This document shows positions 1-6,717 of a stretch of DNA of 16,443 nucleotides, piece after piece. The first letter of the stretch is position 1; each line of letters opens with the position of its first letter. The notes below the pieces were generated by a model. The model saw only the letters and a list, made by a program, of their open reading frames with translations. It was not told the origin of the DNA and did not search any database. The stretch comes from Trueperaceae bacterium (GTDB taxonomy: Bacteria > Deinococcota > Deinococci > Deinococcales > Trueperaceae), in NCBI GenBank assembly GCA_003567075.1, contig PXAU01000092.1, positions 1 through 16,443 on the forward strand, given 5' to 3'. A program made the translations under genes and the position numbers.

Positions 1-279
1 CGCTTCCGCTTCGTCCTCGACGACGTCAGCGCTATCCAGCTCGACGCCCGCTCAGCGGCGTTCGACACGACGCTCGAGCTGTTCGACGAGTTCGGCTACA
101 GCCTGGCGTACAACGACGACGCACCGGTCACAGATGAGGACGACTACACCACCGATTCGGCGCTCGCCCTCATGCTGACTCCGGGGACGTACGACGTCTT
201 GGTCCAACCGTTCTTCGCAGATGACGTGGGAGACGGGACGTTCGAGTTCGAGGTGCGGCGGTTGGTGCCCGTGCGCTGA
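1..279 (+). CDS. C-terminal end of a secreted protein with a PPC-like beta-sandwich domain (5' end outside window)
   Basis: The frame is open from base 1 and ends at TGA 277-279, giving 92 residues of a gene that begins upstream. The fragment has the hydrophobic/acidic pattern of bacterial pre-peptidase C-terminal (PPC) domains: an FRFVLDD strand, a 'FDTTLELFDEFG' strand, the acidic turn 'YNDD', then 'LTPGTYDVLVQPF' and a final 'GTFEFEV' strand. In that family this is a calcium-stabilised beta-sandwich at the end of secreted proteases and other exported enzymes, thought to aid secretion or substrate binding. The many Asp and Glu residues fit an extracytoplasmic location. The catalytic or main part of the protein is not visible, so its activity cannot be named. 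The gene converges on cysM across a 37-base gap. Confidence 0.7.
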   Translation, partial: RFRFVLDDVSAIQLDARSAAFDTTLELFDEFGYSLAYNDDAPVTDEDDYTTDSALALMLTPGTYDVLVQPFFADDVGDGTFEFEVRRLVPVR

Positions 280-316
280 ACGAGGACCATGGGCAGGCAG
301 GCGCCCCGCATCGACC

Positions 317-1195
317 TCACTCGAAGAGGTCCGAGCTCAGGTAACGTTCGCCCCGATCACACACGATCACCACGATCAGTCCTCGCTCGAGTTCATCGGC
401 CACGCGCAGGGCCGCACGGAGCGCACCACCGCTACTCACCCCAGCCAGGATGCCCTCCTCGCGCGCGAGCCTGCGCGCCATCGACTCGGCCTCGGCCTGA
501 CTGACGTCGACGATGCGATGGACCCGATCCGGTTCGAAGATCCTCGGCGTGAACTGGGGTGACCAGCGGCGGATGCCGGGGATGCTCGAGCCCTCGGTCG
601 GTTGGACACCGACGATGCGGACGTTCGGGTCTCGCGCCGCGAGGGCGCGCGCCACACCCATGATGGTGCCGGTCGTGCCCATCGCCGAGACGAAGTGCGT
701 CAGCGTGCCGCCGGTATCGCGCCAGATCTCCGGTCCCGTGGTCCGCTCGTGCGCCCTCACGTTGTCGGGGTTGGCGAACTGGTCGAGCATGACGCCCTCC
801 CCCGCCGCCACCATCCCCTCGGCCATCTCGCGGGCGTGCTCGATGGTCCGCTCCGCAGGCGTCAGCATCCCCTCGGCACCCAGCGCGCGCATCGTCGCCA
901 CACGCTCGCGCGTCGCGTCCTCCGGCATGAGCAACGTGAGGCGGAGTCCGAGGGCGGTCGCGACCATCGCCAGGGCGATGCCGGTGTTCCCGCTGGTAGC
1001 CTCGATCAGCCGATCGCCCGATTTGATAACACCGCGCTCGAGCGCGCCTCGGACCATCCCGTACGCCGCCCGGTCCTTGACGCTGCCGCCAGGGTTCTGA
1101 CCCTCGAGCTTGGCCATCACGCGCACGCCTGCAGGAAGACCCAACTGCGTGAGCTCGACCAGCGGGGTGGTACCGATCGCCTCGACCAATCTCAT
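317..1195 (-). CDS. cysM: Cysteine synthase B (O-acetylserine sulfhydrylase, CysM type)
   Basis: A 292-residue PLP enzyme that makes L-cysteine from O-acetylserine (or an activated serine) and sulfide or thiosulfate in the cytoplasm. Visible motifs are the Schiff-base Lys40 in 'GGSVKDRA', the substrate loop TSGNTG (67-72), the phosphate loop GTTGT (173-177) and a C-terminal 'AGVSSGGA' segment contacting the PLP ring. The stretch 'GIRRW...PRIF' is typical of CysM rather than CysK, as is the length. A longer frame runs back to 1303, but those codons lie inside the serine acetyltransferase gene. The ATG at 1195 has AGGGAGG (1202-1208) six bases upstream and overlaps the preceding stop as ATGA, so it is the clear start. 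Acetyltransferase and sulfhydrylase are therefore probably translationally coupled and carry out the two consecutive steps of cysteine synthesis. Confidence 0.93.
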   Translation of the reverse strand: MRLVEAIGTTPLVELTQLGLPAGVRVMAKLEGQNPGGSVKDRAAYGMVRGALERGVIKSGDRLIEATSGNTGIALAMVATALGLRLTLLMPEDATRERVATMRALGAEGMLTPAERTIEHAREMAEGMVAAGEGVMLDQFANPDNVRAHERTTGPEIWRDTGGTLTHFVSAMGTTGTIMGVARALAARDPNVRIVGVQPTEGSSIPGIRRWSPQFTPRIFEPDRVHRIVDVSQAEAESMARRLAREEGILAGVSSGGALRAALRVADELERGLIVVIVCDRGERYLSSDLFE

Positions 1196-2061
1196 GGCGC
1201 CCCTCCCTGAATCACCGCGCCAGCAGCCGTGCCGCTGCCCTCGGCGGAGTCGCCGACGCGGTAGCTGAGGCGTGATCCGGGAGCGACGCTGCGCGTGACC
1301 CATACGTTGCCGCCGATCACGCTGCCCTGGCCGATCACGGTCTCGCCGCCGAGGATGGTCGCTCCCGCGTAGATCACCACGTCGTCCTCGATCGTCGGGT
1401 GCCGCTTCACGGCGGCGTCCTCCTTACGAACGCTCAGGCCCCCCAACGTCACCCCCTGGTACACCTTCACCCTGTTGCCGATCACGGCCGTCGCACCGAT
1501 CACCACGCCGGTCCCGTGATCGATGCAGAAGTGCCGGCCGATGCGCGCCGCCGGGTGGATGTCGATGCCGGTGGCCCCATGCGCATAGGCGCTCAAGATG
1601 CGCGGCAGCAAGGGCACGTCGAGGCCGTGCAGGGCGTGCGCCACCCGGTAGGCGGCGATCGCCAGCACCCCCGGATACGTGCGCGCGACATCGCTGCTCG
1701 AGGTGGCGGCGGGATCGCCCGCGTCGATCGCGGCCACGTCCTCGGCGATGCGGGCATGCAGCGCTGGCAGGCACGCCATGAAACGGGCCGCGACGGTGTC
1801 CGGCGTCGGTCCCGAGGCTCGCACCACCGCCACCAACCCCGCCAAGCGCGCCTGCAACTCGTGCGCGTGGCCTTCGAACTCGGCCGCGCTGGCGTAGCGA
1901 CGCTCCGAGCGCTCCGGTACCAGCAAGCCCAACACCTCGTCGAACCACGCCGCCACGGAACGCAACGGCGGGCAGCCATGGCAGGCCTCGTGGGCACGAA
2001 AGCGCTCGGCGAGGAAGGACTCGAACATGGCGGCGTCCGATAGGTTGGCCATATGGGGCAT
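1192..2061 (-). CDS. cysE: Serine O-acetyltransferase (CysE/EpsC type)
   Basis: This 289-residue protein transfers acetyl from acetyl-CoA to L-serine, the committed step of cysteine synthesis. Residues 1-150 are the helical N-terminal domain. From about 160 a left-handed beta-helix of hexapeptide repeats follows, with the acetyltransferase signature 'GIDIHP' (catalytic Asp167) and 'DHGTGVVIG' (catalytic His182), then the 'VTLGG' turn and the lysine-containing loop 'KRHPTIEDDV'. The N-terminal half has a CHGC pair (Cys27, Cys30), an unusual detail. The protein ends in '...AVIQGGAP', without the terminal Ile that many CysE proteins insert into CysK. The start is ATG 2061, with ATG 2052 (residue 4) as an alternative; neither has a strong ribosome-binding site. 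It lies 69 bases after the P1 peptidase gene and overlaps cysM by ATGA. Confidence 0.9.
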   Translation of the reverse strand: MPHMANLSDAAMFESFLAERFRAHEACHGCPPLRSVAAWFDEVLGLLVPERSERRYASAAEFEGHAHELQARLAGLVAVVRASGPTPDTVAARFMACLPALHARIAEDVAAIDAGDPAATSSSDVARTYPGVLAIAAYRVAHALHGLDVPLLPRILSAYAHGATGIDIHPAARIGRHFCIDHGTGVVIGATAVIGNRVKVYQGVTLGGLSVRKEDAAVKRHPTIEDDVVIYAGATILGGETVIGQGSVIGGNVWVTRSVAPGSRLSYRVGDSAEGSGTAAGAVIQGGAP

Positions 2062-2130
2062 TGAAGCGCGTTCACGGTCGTCCGCACGTCGCCCGCCTGC
2101 CGAGGGCGCCGACGACTTGGGGGCTACGGG

Positions 2131-3240
2131 TCAGGTCGAGGCGTCGCCGCGTTCCCGCTCCTTCACCATGGCCCGTACCTCCTCGAGCGGCAGCGCGGGC
2201 ACGTGCAACCCGGCTCGGCCAGTCGTGTCCACGGCGCGGCAGAGCGCGTTCAGAACGGCTTCCTCAGTCGCCTCGACGACGGCCTGCGAGAGCGGTGTGA
2301 GGCGTTCGTCGGGCCACGTCGGGCCCGGCGCCGGCGCTCGGCCGCGGTCGCCGCGTCGTACGACCTCGGCGGTCGAGAACGCCACCGCGTAATCGCCCGA
2401 GCCATGCGCGAACGCCGCACCCGTCCGAGCCACGCCCGCCATCGAACGCACGGCCAAGCGGCGAAGGGTGCGGTCCGCGAGCGGCGCATCGGTGGCGATC
2501 ACGACCACCACCGAACCATCCTCGCCGGCGTCCCCGCGCGCAGCACCGCTCCCGCAGCGCAGGCGTGTTCGCCGTAGGCGCGCACCCACCTGCAGACCGT
2601 CGGCCACGAGCAGACCGCTGTAGTTCGCCTGCACCAGCACGCCCACCGTCGCCCCACCCGAGGCAGGAGGAAGGCGCCGCGAGCTGGTCCCGATCCCCGC
2701 CTTGAAGCCCAGAGCGATGGTGCCTGTCCCAGCCCCGACGCAACCTTCGTCGACGGCGCCGGTTGCGGCAGCGGCCATGGCTGCGAGAACGTGCTCTGGC
2801 CGCACGTGGCGAGCCCGGATGTCGTTCAAGAGCCCGTCGTTGGTCTCCGCCACGAACGGGTTGACCGAACGCACGTCACCGTTCACCGGCTGGGCGAGGG
2901 TCCAGTCGATCAGCGCCGAGCAGGCCTCGGGGACCGACAGGGTGTTCGTGAGGACGATGGGCGTCTCGAGCTCACCCAGCTCCAGTACCTGCGTCGCCCC
3001 GGCCAACTTGCCGTAGCCGTTCGCAACGCAGAGGCCCGCCGGCACGCGCTGCTCGAATGGGTCGGCCGCGTGAGCGAAGAGCGCTGTGACACCCGTGCGC
3101 ACGTCCTCGTCGATCCACAGGGTGGTGTGGCCGACACGGACGCCCGGCACGTCGGTGATCGCGTTCGACCGCCCCGGCACAAGCCGGCCTGGGGCGAGCC
3201 CGAGATCGCGGGCACGAGGGCGGTCCACGTCGTTTGGCAC
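2131..3240 (-). CDS. P1 family (S58, DmpA/BapA-like) aminopeptidase
   Basis: A 369-residue N-terminal-nucleophile peptidase of the DmpA/BapA family. These enzymes cut themselves into alpha and beta chains and then remove N-terminal residues, including D- or beta-amino acids, from short peptides and amides. The N-terminal family signature 'NAITDVPGVRVGHTT' is present, as are 'VGAGTG' and the Asn of 'LVQANYSG' (Asn206). The Gly-Ser junction of 'EDGSVVVVIATDAPL' makes Ser243 the predicted new N-terminal nucleophile, and 'HGSGD' (Ser281) supplies the second active-site serine seen in the family. No signal peptide is visible, so it is probably cytoplasmic. The frame extends to a GTG at 3282, but GTG 3240 has GGAGG five bases upstream and gives the usual family N-terminus, so it is preferred. 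The physiological substrate is unknown. Confidence 0.9.
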   Translation of the reverse strand: MPNDVDRPRARDLGLAPGRLVPGRSNAITDVPGVRVGHTTLWIDEDVRTGVTALFAHAADPFEQRVPAGLCVANGYGKLAGATQVLELGELETPIVLTNTLSVPEACSALIDWTLAQPVNGDVRSVNPFVAETNDGLLNDIRARHVRPEHVLAAMAAAATGAVDEGCVGAGTGTIALGFKAGIGTSSRRLPPASGGATVGVLVQANYSGLLVADGLQVGARLRRTRLRCGSGAARGDAGEDGSVVVVIATDAPLADRTLRRLAVRSMAGVARTGAAFAHGSGDYAVAFSTAEVVRRGDRGRAPAPGPTWPDERLTPLSQAVVEATEEAVLNALCRAVDTTGRAGLHVPALPLEEVRAMVKERERGDAST

Positions 3241-3245
3241 GTCAT

Positions 3246-3250
3246 CCTCC
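3246..3250 (-). promoter_or_regulatory. Ribosome-binding site of the P1 peptidase gene
   Basis: GGAGG on the minus strand, five bases before GTG 3240. It decides between that start and the longer GTG start at 3282, which has no comparable site. An ATG overlapping the spacer is out of frame. Confidence 0.65.
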
Positions 3251-3401
3251 GTCGTCTGCGTCACGCTACCCCGCCCGAGCACGATGGCGCGAAGGTCGAG
3301 CCGGTGATCGAAGCGCGACGAGCCGACGATCGTTGTCGATAACGAGGTCGGCGTGCCGCCGGTCAGCCCGAGCCTGAACGTGGTGTCGGCAACCTGCTCG
3401 C

Positions 3402-3407
3402 TACCAT
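3402..3407 (+). promoter_or_regulatory. Possible -10 box for the P-type ATPase gene
   Basis: TACCAT fits the TAnnnT pattern seen before other genes of the window. It would start a leader of about 40 bases carrying the AGGGAGG site at 3439-3445. No convincing -35 element was found, so this is tentative. The 213-base divergent region 3241-3453 should also hold the promoter for the P1 peptidase genes. I could not identify that one. Confidence 0.3.
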
Positions 3408-3453
3408 GGGCTCACATGTGCCGGCAGACGCGCAGCCAAGGGAGGGATACATC

Positions 3454-6186
3454 ATGCCCGCTGCCACAGCCAGCCAGCGTGACGCGTCCAAGGCACCGCC
3501 CTGGCATGCGCTCGCCGTCGCCGACGTTCTGGGCGAGCTGGAGAGCGACAGCCAAGGGCTGACGAGCGACGCCGCGAAGCAACGCCTCGAGGCGTACGGG
3601 CCCAACAAGCTCCCCGAAGAGCCGCCCGTCCCGGCATGGCGACGCTTCTTGCGACAGTTCAACAACCTGCTGATCTACGTGCTGCTTGCAGCGGCCATCG
3701 TGACGGCGGGCTTGAACGACTGGCTCGAGACGGGCGTGATCCTGGCAGTCGTGTTGATCAACGCCATCATCGGCTTCGTCCAGGAAGGCAAGGCCGAGGC
3801 GGCGCTCGATGCGCTGCGCTCCATGCTGGCCCTGCAAGCGGTGGTGCTACGCGATGGTCAACGCGTCACCATCTCAGCGGAAGACCTGGTCCCCGGAGAT
3901 GTGGTGCTGATCGAGTCGGGTGACCGCGTGCCGGCAGACATGCGGCTCCTCGAGGCGCACAACCTGCGGGCCGAGGAGGCCGCCCTCACTGGGGAGTCGG
4001 TGCCGGTCAACAAGTCCCGCCAACCAGTCGGCGAGAACGCCTCGCTCGGTGACCGCCGCTCGATGCTCTACGCCGGAACGACCGTCACCTCCGGGGCCGG
4101 GCACGGTGTGATCGTTGCGACCGGCAGCACCACCGAGGTAGGTCGCATCGGCGAGATGGTCTCCAAGGTCATCCAGCTCAAGACGCCCTTCCTCACCGCC
4201 ATCGACAACTTCTCCCGGGTCCTCGCATACGCCATCCTCGGTATCGGCGCGGTGCTCTTCGCCTTCGGCTACTTCTTCCGCGGGTACACCCTCGACGAGA
4301 TCTTCTTGACGGTGATCGGCTTCGCGGTCGCCGCCATCCCCGAAGGCCTGCCCGCCGTGATCACGATCATCCTGGCGCTCGGCGTCCAACGCATGGCGCA
4401 GCGGCGCGCCATCGTGCGCCGCCTGCCCGCGGTCGAGACGCTCGGGTCGGTGACGGTCATCTGCTCCGACAAGACCGGCACGCTCACCAAGAACGAGATG
4501 ACCGTGCGGCGCGCCGTGATGATCGGGGCGCGCTACGACGTGGGCGGCGAGGGGTACGCGCCCAAGGGTCGCATCACGCTCGAGGGCGAGGACGAGGATG
4601 CCAGCGGTCACGAGCGCTTGCGCGCGATGGCGCTTGGAGCCGCACTCACGGCCGAGGCGGAGTTCCGTGACGCCGACGACGGCACCCGCCTCCTGAGCGG
4701 TGACCCCACCGACGGCGCCGTGGTGGTCCTGGCCGAGAAGATGGGTTTGGACCGCGGCGTGCTGCGGAGGCACCGCCGCGTCGATCGGCTCCCGTTCGAG
4801 TCCGACCAGCGCTACGCTGCCAGCCTCGTCGAGAGCGACGACGGTCGGTTCGTGTACGTCAAGGGTGCACCCGAGCGTGTCCTGGAGATGTGCGAGACGC
4901 AGCGACGCGCCGACGGCTCGAGCGAGCCGCTCGACACGGGGCACTGGGAAGAGGTCGCGAAGCAGCTTGCCTCCGAAGCCTTCCGGCTGCTCGCCGTGGC
5001 GGTCAAACCCGTCGACGCCGGCCTCGAAACGTTGACGCCCGAGGTGGCTGAGGACGGGCTGGAGATGCTCGGGGTCGTCGCGCTCATCGACCCGCCGCGC
5101 GAAGAGGTGCAGGAGTCCGTCGCGAAGTGCCAGCGTGCCGGCATCCGGGTCGTGATGATCACCGGCGACCATGCACTCACCGCGCGCGCCATCGCCGGAC
5201 AGTTGGGCATCGGCGACGGCGTCCGGGCCGTGACGGGCCAAGAGCTCGAGGACCTCGACGAGAAGCAGCTCGAGGAGGTTGCCGCCGATTGCGACGTCTT
5301 CGCCCGAGCCAGCCCCGAGCACAAGCTGAAGCTGCTCGAGGCCTTGCAGCGCCGCGGACACGTGAGCGCCATGACGGGCGACGGCGTGAACGACGCGCCG
5401 GCACTCAAGCGCGCCGACGTCGGGGTGGCGATGGGCGTCAAGGGCTCCGAGGCCGCCAAGGACGCCTCCGAGATGGTGCTTGCGGACGACAACTTCACCA
5501 CCATCGCCCGCGCCGTCGAAGAGGGCCGCGCCATCTACGACAACCTGAAGAAGACGATTCTCTTCATCCTTCCCACCAACGGCGCCGAGGCGCTGGTCGT
5601 GATCACCTCGATCATCGTGGTCCTGACCGATCTACCGATCACACCCGTCCAGATCCTCTGGATCAACATGATCACGGCGGTCACGCTGGCCCTGGCGCTG
5701 GCCTTCGAGCCGCCCGAGGCGGACGTGATGCGGCGGCCACCGCGCGAACGCGACGAGCCGATCCTGTCGGGCTACCTGGTGTGGCGCATCGCCTACGTAT
5801 CGGCGGTGATGGGCGGGCTCACGCTGGTGCTGTTCTTCACGATGCTCGAGCGCTACGGCGACCTCGAGCTGGCGCGCGCCATCGCCGTGAACACGCTCGT
5901 CGCGGGTGAGCTCGCCTACCTCCTCAACACCCGCTTCCTCTGGGGCTTCCCGCTCTCCCCGAAGCGCTTCTTCACGAACCGTGCGGTGTTCGTCTCGATC
6001 GCGGTGCTCATCTTCTTCCAGCTGGTGTTCACGTACACCGCCCCCATGCAGCTCTGGTTCGGCGTCGCCGGCCTGACGCTCGAGCATTGGGGGTACGTCC
6101 TCGTGGCCGGCGTCATCGTGTTCGTGGTCGTGGAGATCGAGAAGGCGATCGTCCGGATGCGTGCTGGCAAGACGTTCTCGAGCTGA
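3454..6186 (+). CDS. P2-type cation-transporting P-type ATPase (calcium-ATPase-like, CtpF/PacL group)
   Basis: A 910-residue membrane pump that uses ATP to move a cation. In order: an N-terminal cation-ATPase domain (about 15-75), membrane helices 1-2, the actuator domain with TGES (179-182), helices 3-4 with PEGLPA (296-301), the phosphorylation site DKTGTLT (Asp339), the nucleotide-binding domain with KGAPE (470-474), the hinge 'TGDGVNDAP' (GDGVND 642-647), and about six C-terminal helices. PEGLPA and the overall order are typical of SERCA/PMR1-like P2 pumps. Helix 5 keeps the Asn and Glu of the calcium site (Asn709, Glu712). Helix 6 reads 'NMITAVTLA', so Ala742 stands where SERCA has Asp800. 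The ion is therefore uncertain; Ca2+ export is the default guess. ATG 3454 follows AGGGAGG (3439-3445) by about eight bases and is preferred over an in-frame ATG at 3406. It is transcribed alone, divergent from the peptidase. Confidence 0.93.
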   Translation: MPAATASQRDASKAPPWHALAVADVLGELESDSQGLTSDAAKQRLEAYGPNKLPEEPPVPAWRRFLRQFNNLLIYVLLAAAIVTAGLNDWLETGVILAVVLINAIIGFVQEGKAEAALDALRSMLALQAVVLRDGQRVTISAEDLVPGDVVLIESGDRVPADMRLLEAHNLRAEEAALTGESVPVNKSRQPVGENASLGDRRSMLYAGTTVTSGAGHGVIVATGSTTEVGRIGEMVSKVIQLKTPFLTAIDNFSRVLAYAILGIGAVLFAFGYFFRGYTLDEIFLTVIGFAVAAIPEGLPAVITIILALGVQRMAQRRAIVRRLPAVETLGSVTVICSDKTGTLTKNEMTVRRAVMIGARYDVGGEGYAPKGRITLEGEDEDASGHERLRAMALGAALTAEAEFRDADDGTRLLSGDPTDGAVVVLAEKMGLDRGVLRRHRRVDRLPFESDQRYAASLVESDDGRFVYVKGAPERVLEMCETQRRADGSSEPLDTGHWEEVAKQLASEAFRLLAVAVKPVDAGLETLTPEVAEDGLEMLGVVALIDPPREEVQESVAKCQRAGIRVVMITGDHALTARAIAGQLGIGDGVRAVTGQELEDLDEKQLEEVAADCDVFARASPEHKLKLLEALQRRGHVSAMTGDGVNDAPALKRADVGVAMGVKGSEAAKDASEMVLADDNFTTIARAVEEGRAIYDNLKKTILFILPTNGAEALVVITSIIVVLTDLPITPVQILWINMITAVTLALALAFEPPEADVMRRPPRERDEPILSGYLVWRIAYVSAVMGGLTLVLFFTMLERYGDLELARAIAVNTLVAGELAYLLNTRFLWGFPLSPKRFFTNRAVFVSIAVLIFFQLVFTYTAPMQLWFGVAGLTLEHWGYVLVAGVIVFVVVEIEKAIVRMRAGKTFSS

Positions 6187-6208
6187 GGACCGGTGGGGCG
6201 GGTGGCGT

Positions 6209-6222
6209 GGCGCACGCGCGCC
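6209..6222 (+). terminator. Short GC hairpin after the ATPase gene (possible terminator)
   Basis: GGCGC and GCGCC pair around an ACGC loop, 22 bases after the ATPase stop. No T-run follows, so it is only a weak terminator candidate. It also lies where a -35 region for the next gene would be expected. Confidence 0.2.
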
Positions 6223-6227
6223 GGCCC

Positions 6228-6236
6228 TGCTACCCT
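6228..6236 (+). promoter_or_regulatory. Extended -10 promoter for a leaderless transcript of the 148-residue exported protein
   Basis: TGC followed by TACCCT (6231-6236) forms an extended -10 box ending six bases before ATG 6243. Transcription would begin at or next to the A of the start codon, and there is no Shine-Dalgarno site upstream. No clear -35 is visible, which is common where a TGn extension is present. This promoter would also serve pgi. Confidence 0.5.
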
Positions 6237-6242
6237 TGGCGC

Positions 6243-6689
6243 ATGCGTCGCATCCGCAACCTCATGCTCGTACTGGCGCTGGTGCTCGCCGGCGGTGCAA
6301 CCAGCGCGCAGGTCCTCGCCGAGGTAGCCCTCGCCCCAGCGATCGCCTCACAGCTCTTCCCGCCGGTCAGCTGGCCCTCGGGCAGCCTACGGGCCGTGGG
6401 TGCCGATGCTGACGCGCTCATCGCGCGTCTCCCCGGCAACGCCGAATGGCGTGACTGGGAGGTCTACACGGCCACGGGTCTGGCCGCCACCCTCGAACCG
6501 GCGCTGACGTACGGTGTCGAACGCGACCTCCTCGTCCAGGGGCTGTTCCGATCAGAGACAACCACGACGACCGTCGGCGCGGAGCGGCACACGCGCGTCG
6601 TGTTCTCCGACGGCGCGAACCAACGCGCCCTGTTGTACGTGATCCGGAGCGGCCACGAGCTCATTTGGCTGGTGGCCCGCGGCCGCTGA
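6243..6689 (+). CDS. Small exported protein of unknown function
   Basis: A 148-residue protein I do not recognise. It starts with a clear signal peptide: MRRIRN, a Leu/Val/Ala-rich core, then 'GGATSA' before Gln23, a good signal peptidase I site with no lipobox Cys. The mature part of about 125 residues is rich in short beta-like stretches ('WEVYTATGL', 'HTRVVFSDG', 'ALLYVIRSGHELIWLVA'), has no membrane segment and no Cys, and ends in 'ARGR'. That is compatible with a small periplasmic beta-sheet domain. The reading frame runs upstream to 6087, but those codons lie inside the ATPase gene. ATG 6243 is chosen because the signal peptide begins there and a -10 box precedes it. It is 28 bases before pgi and probably shares its mRNA, although no functional link to sugar metabolism is visible. 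Confidence 0.72.
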   Translation: MRRIRNLMLVLALVLAGGATSAQVLAEVALAPAIASQLFPPVSWPSGSLRAVGADADALIARLPGNAEWRDWEVYTATGLAATLEPALTYGVERDLLVQGLFRSETTTTTVGAERHTRVVFSDGANQRALLYVIRSGHELIWLVARGR

Positions 6690-6717
6690 GCGCGGCCAGC
6701 CTGGCGAAGGGAGCCCC

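Noticed and set aside
280..316. Hairpin-like GGGC/GCCC in the gap between the PPC fragment and cysM
   Set aside because: The stem is only four bases long, which is expected by chance at this GC content.
1196..1303. N-terminal extension of CysM
   Set aside because: These codons lie within the serine acetyltransferase gene in another frame. The ATG at 1195 has a Shine-Dalgarno site and begins the family N-terminus.
3241..3282. 14-residue extension of the P1 peptidase to GTG 3282
   Set aside because: GTG 3240 has GGAGG at the right distance and the extension is not part of the family N-terminus. The longer start remains possible.
3874..5361. 495-codon minus-strand open frame opposite the P-type ATPase
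   Set aside because: Same reason: it shadows the phosphorylation and nucleotide domains of a complete ATPase.
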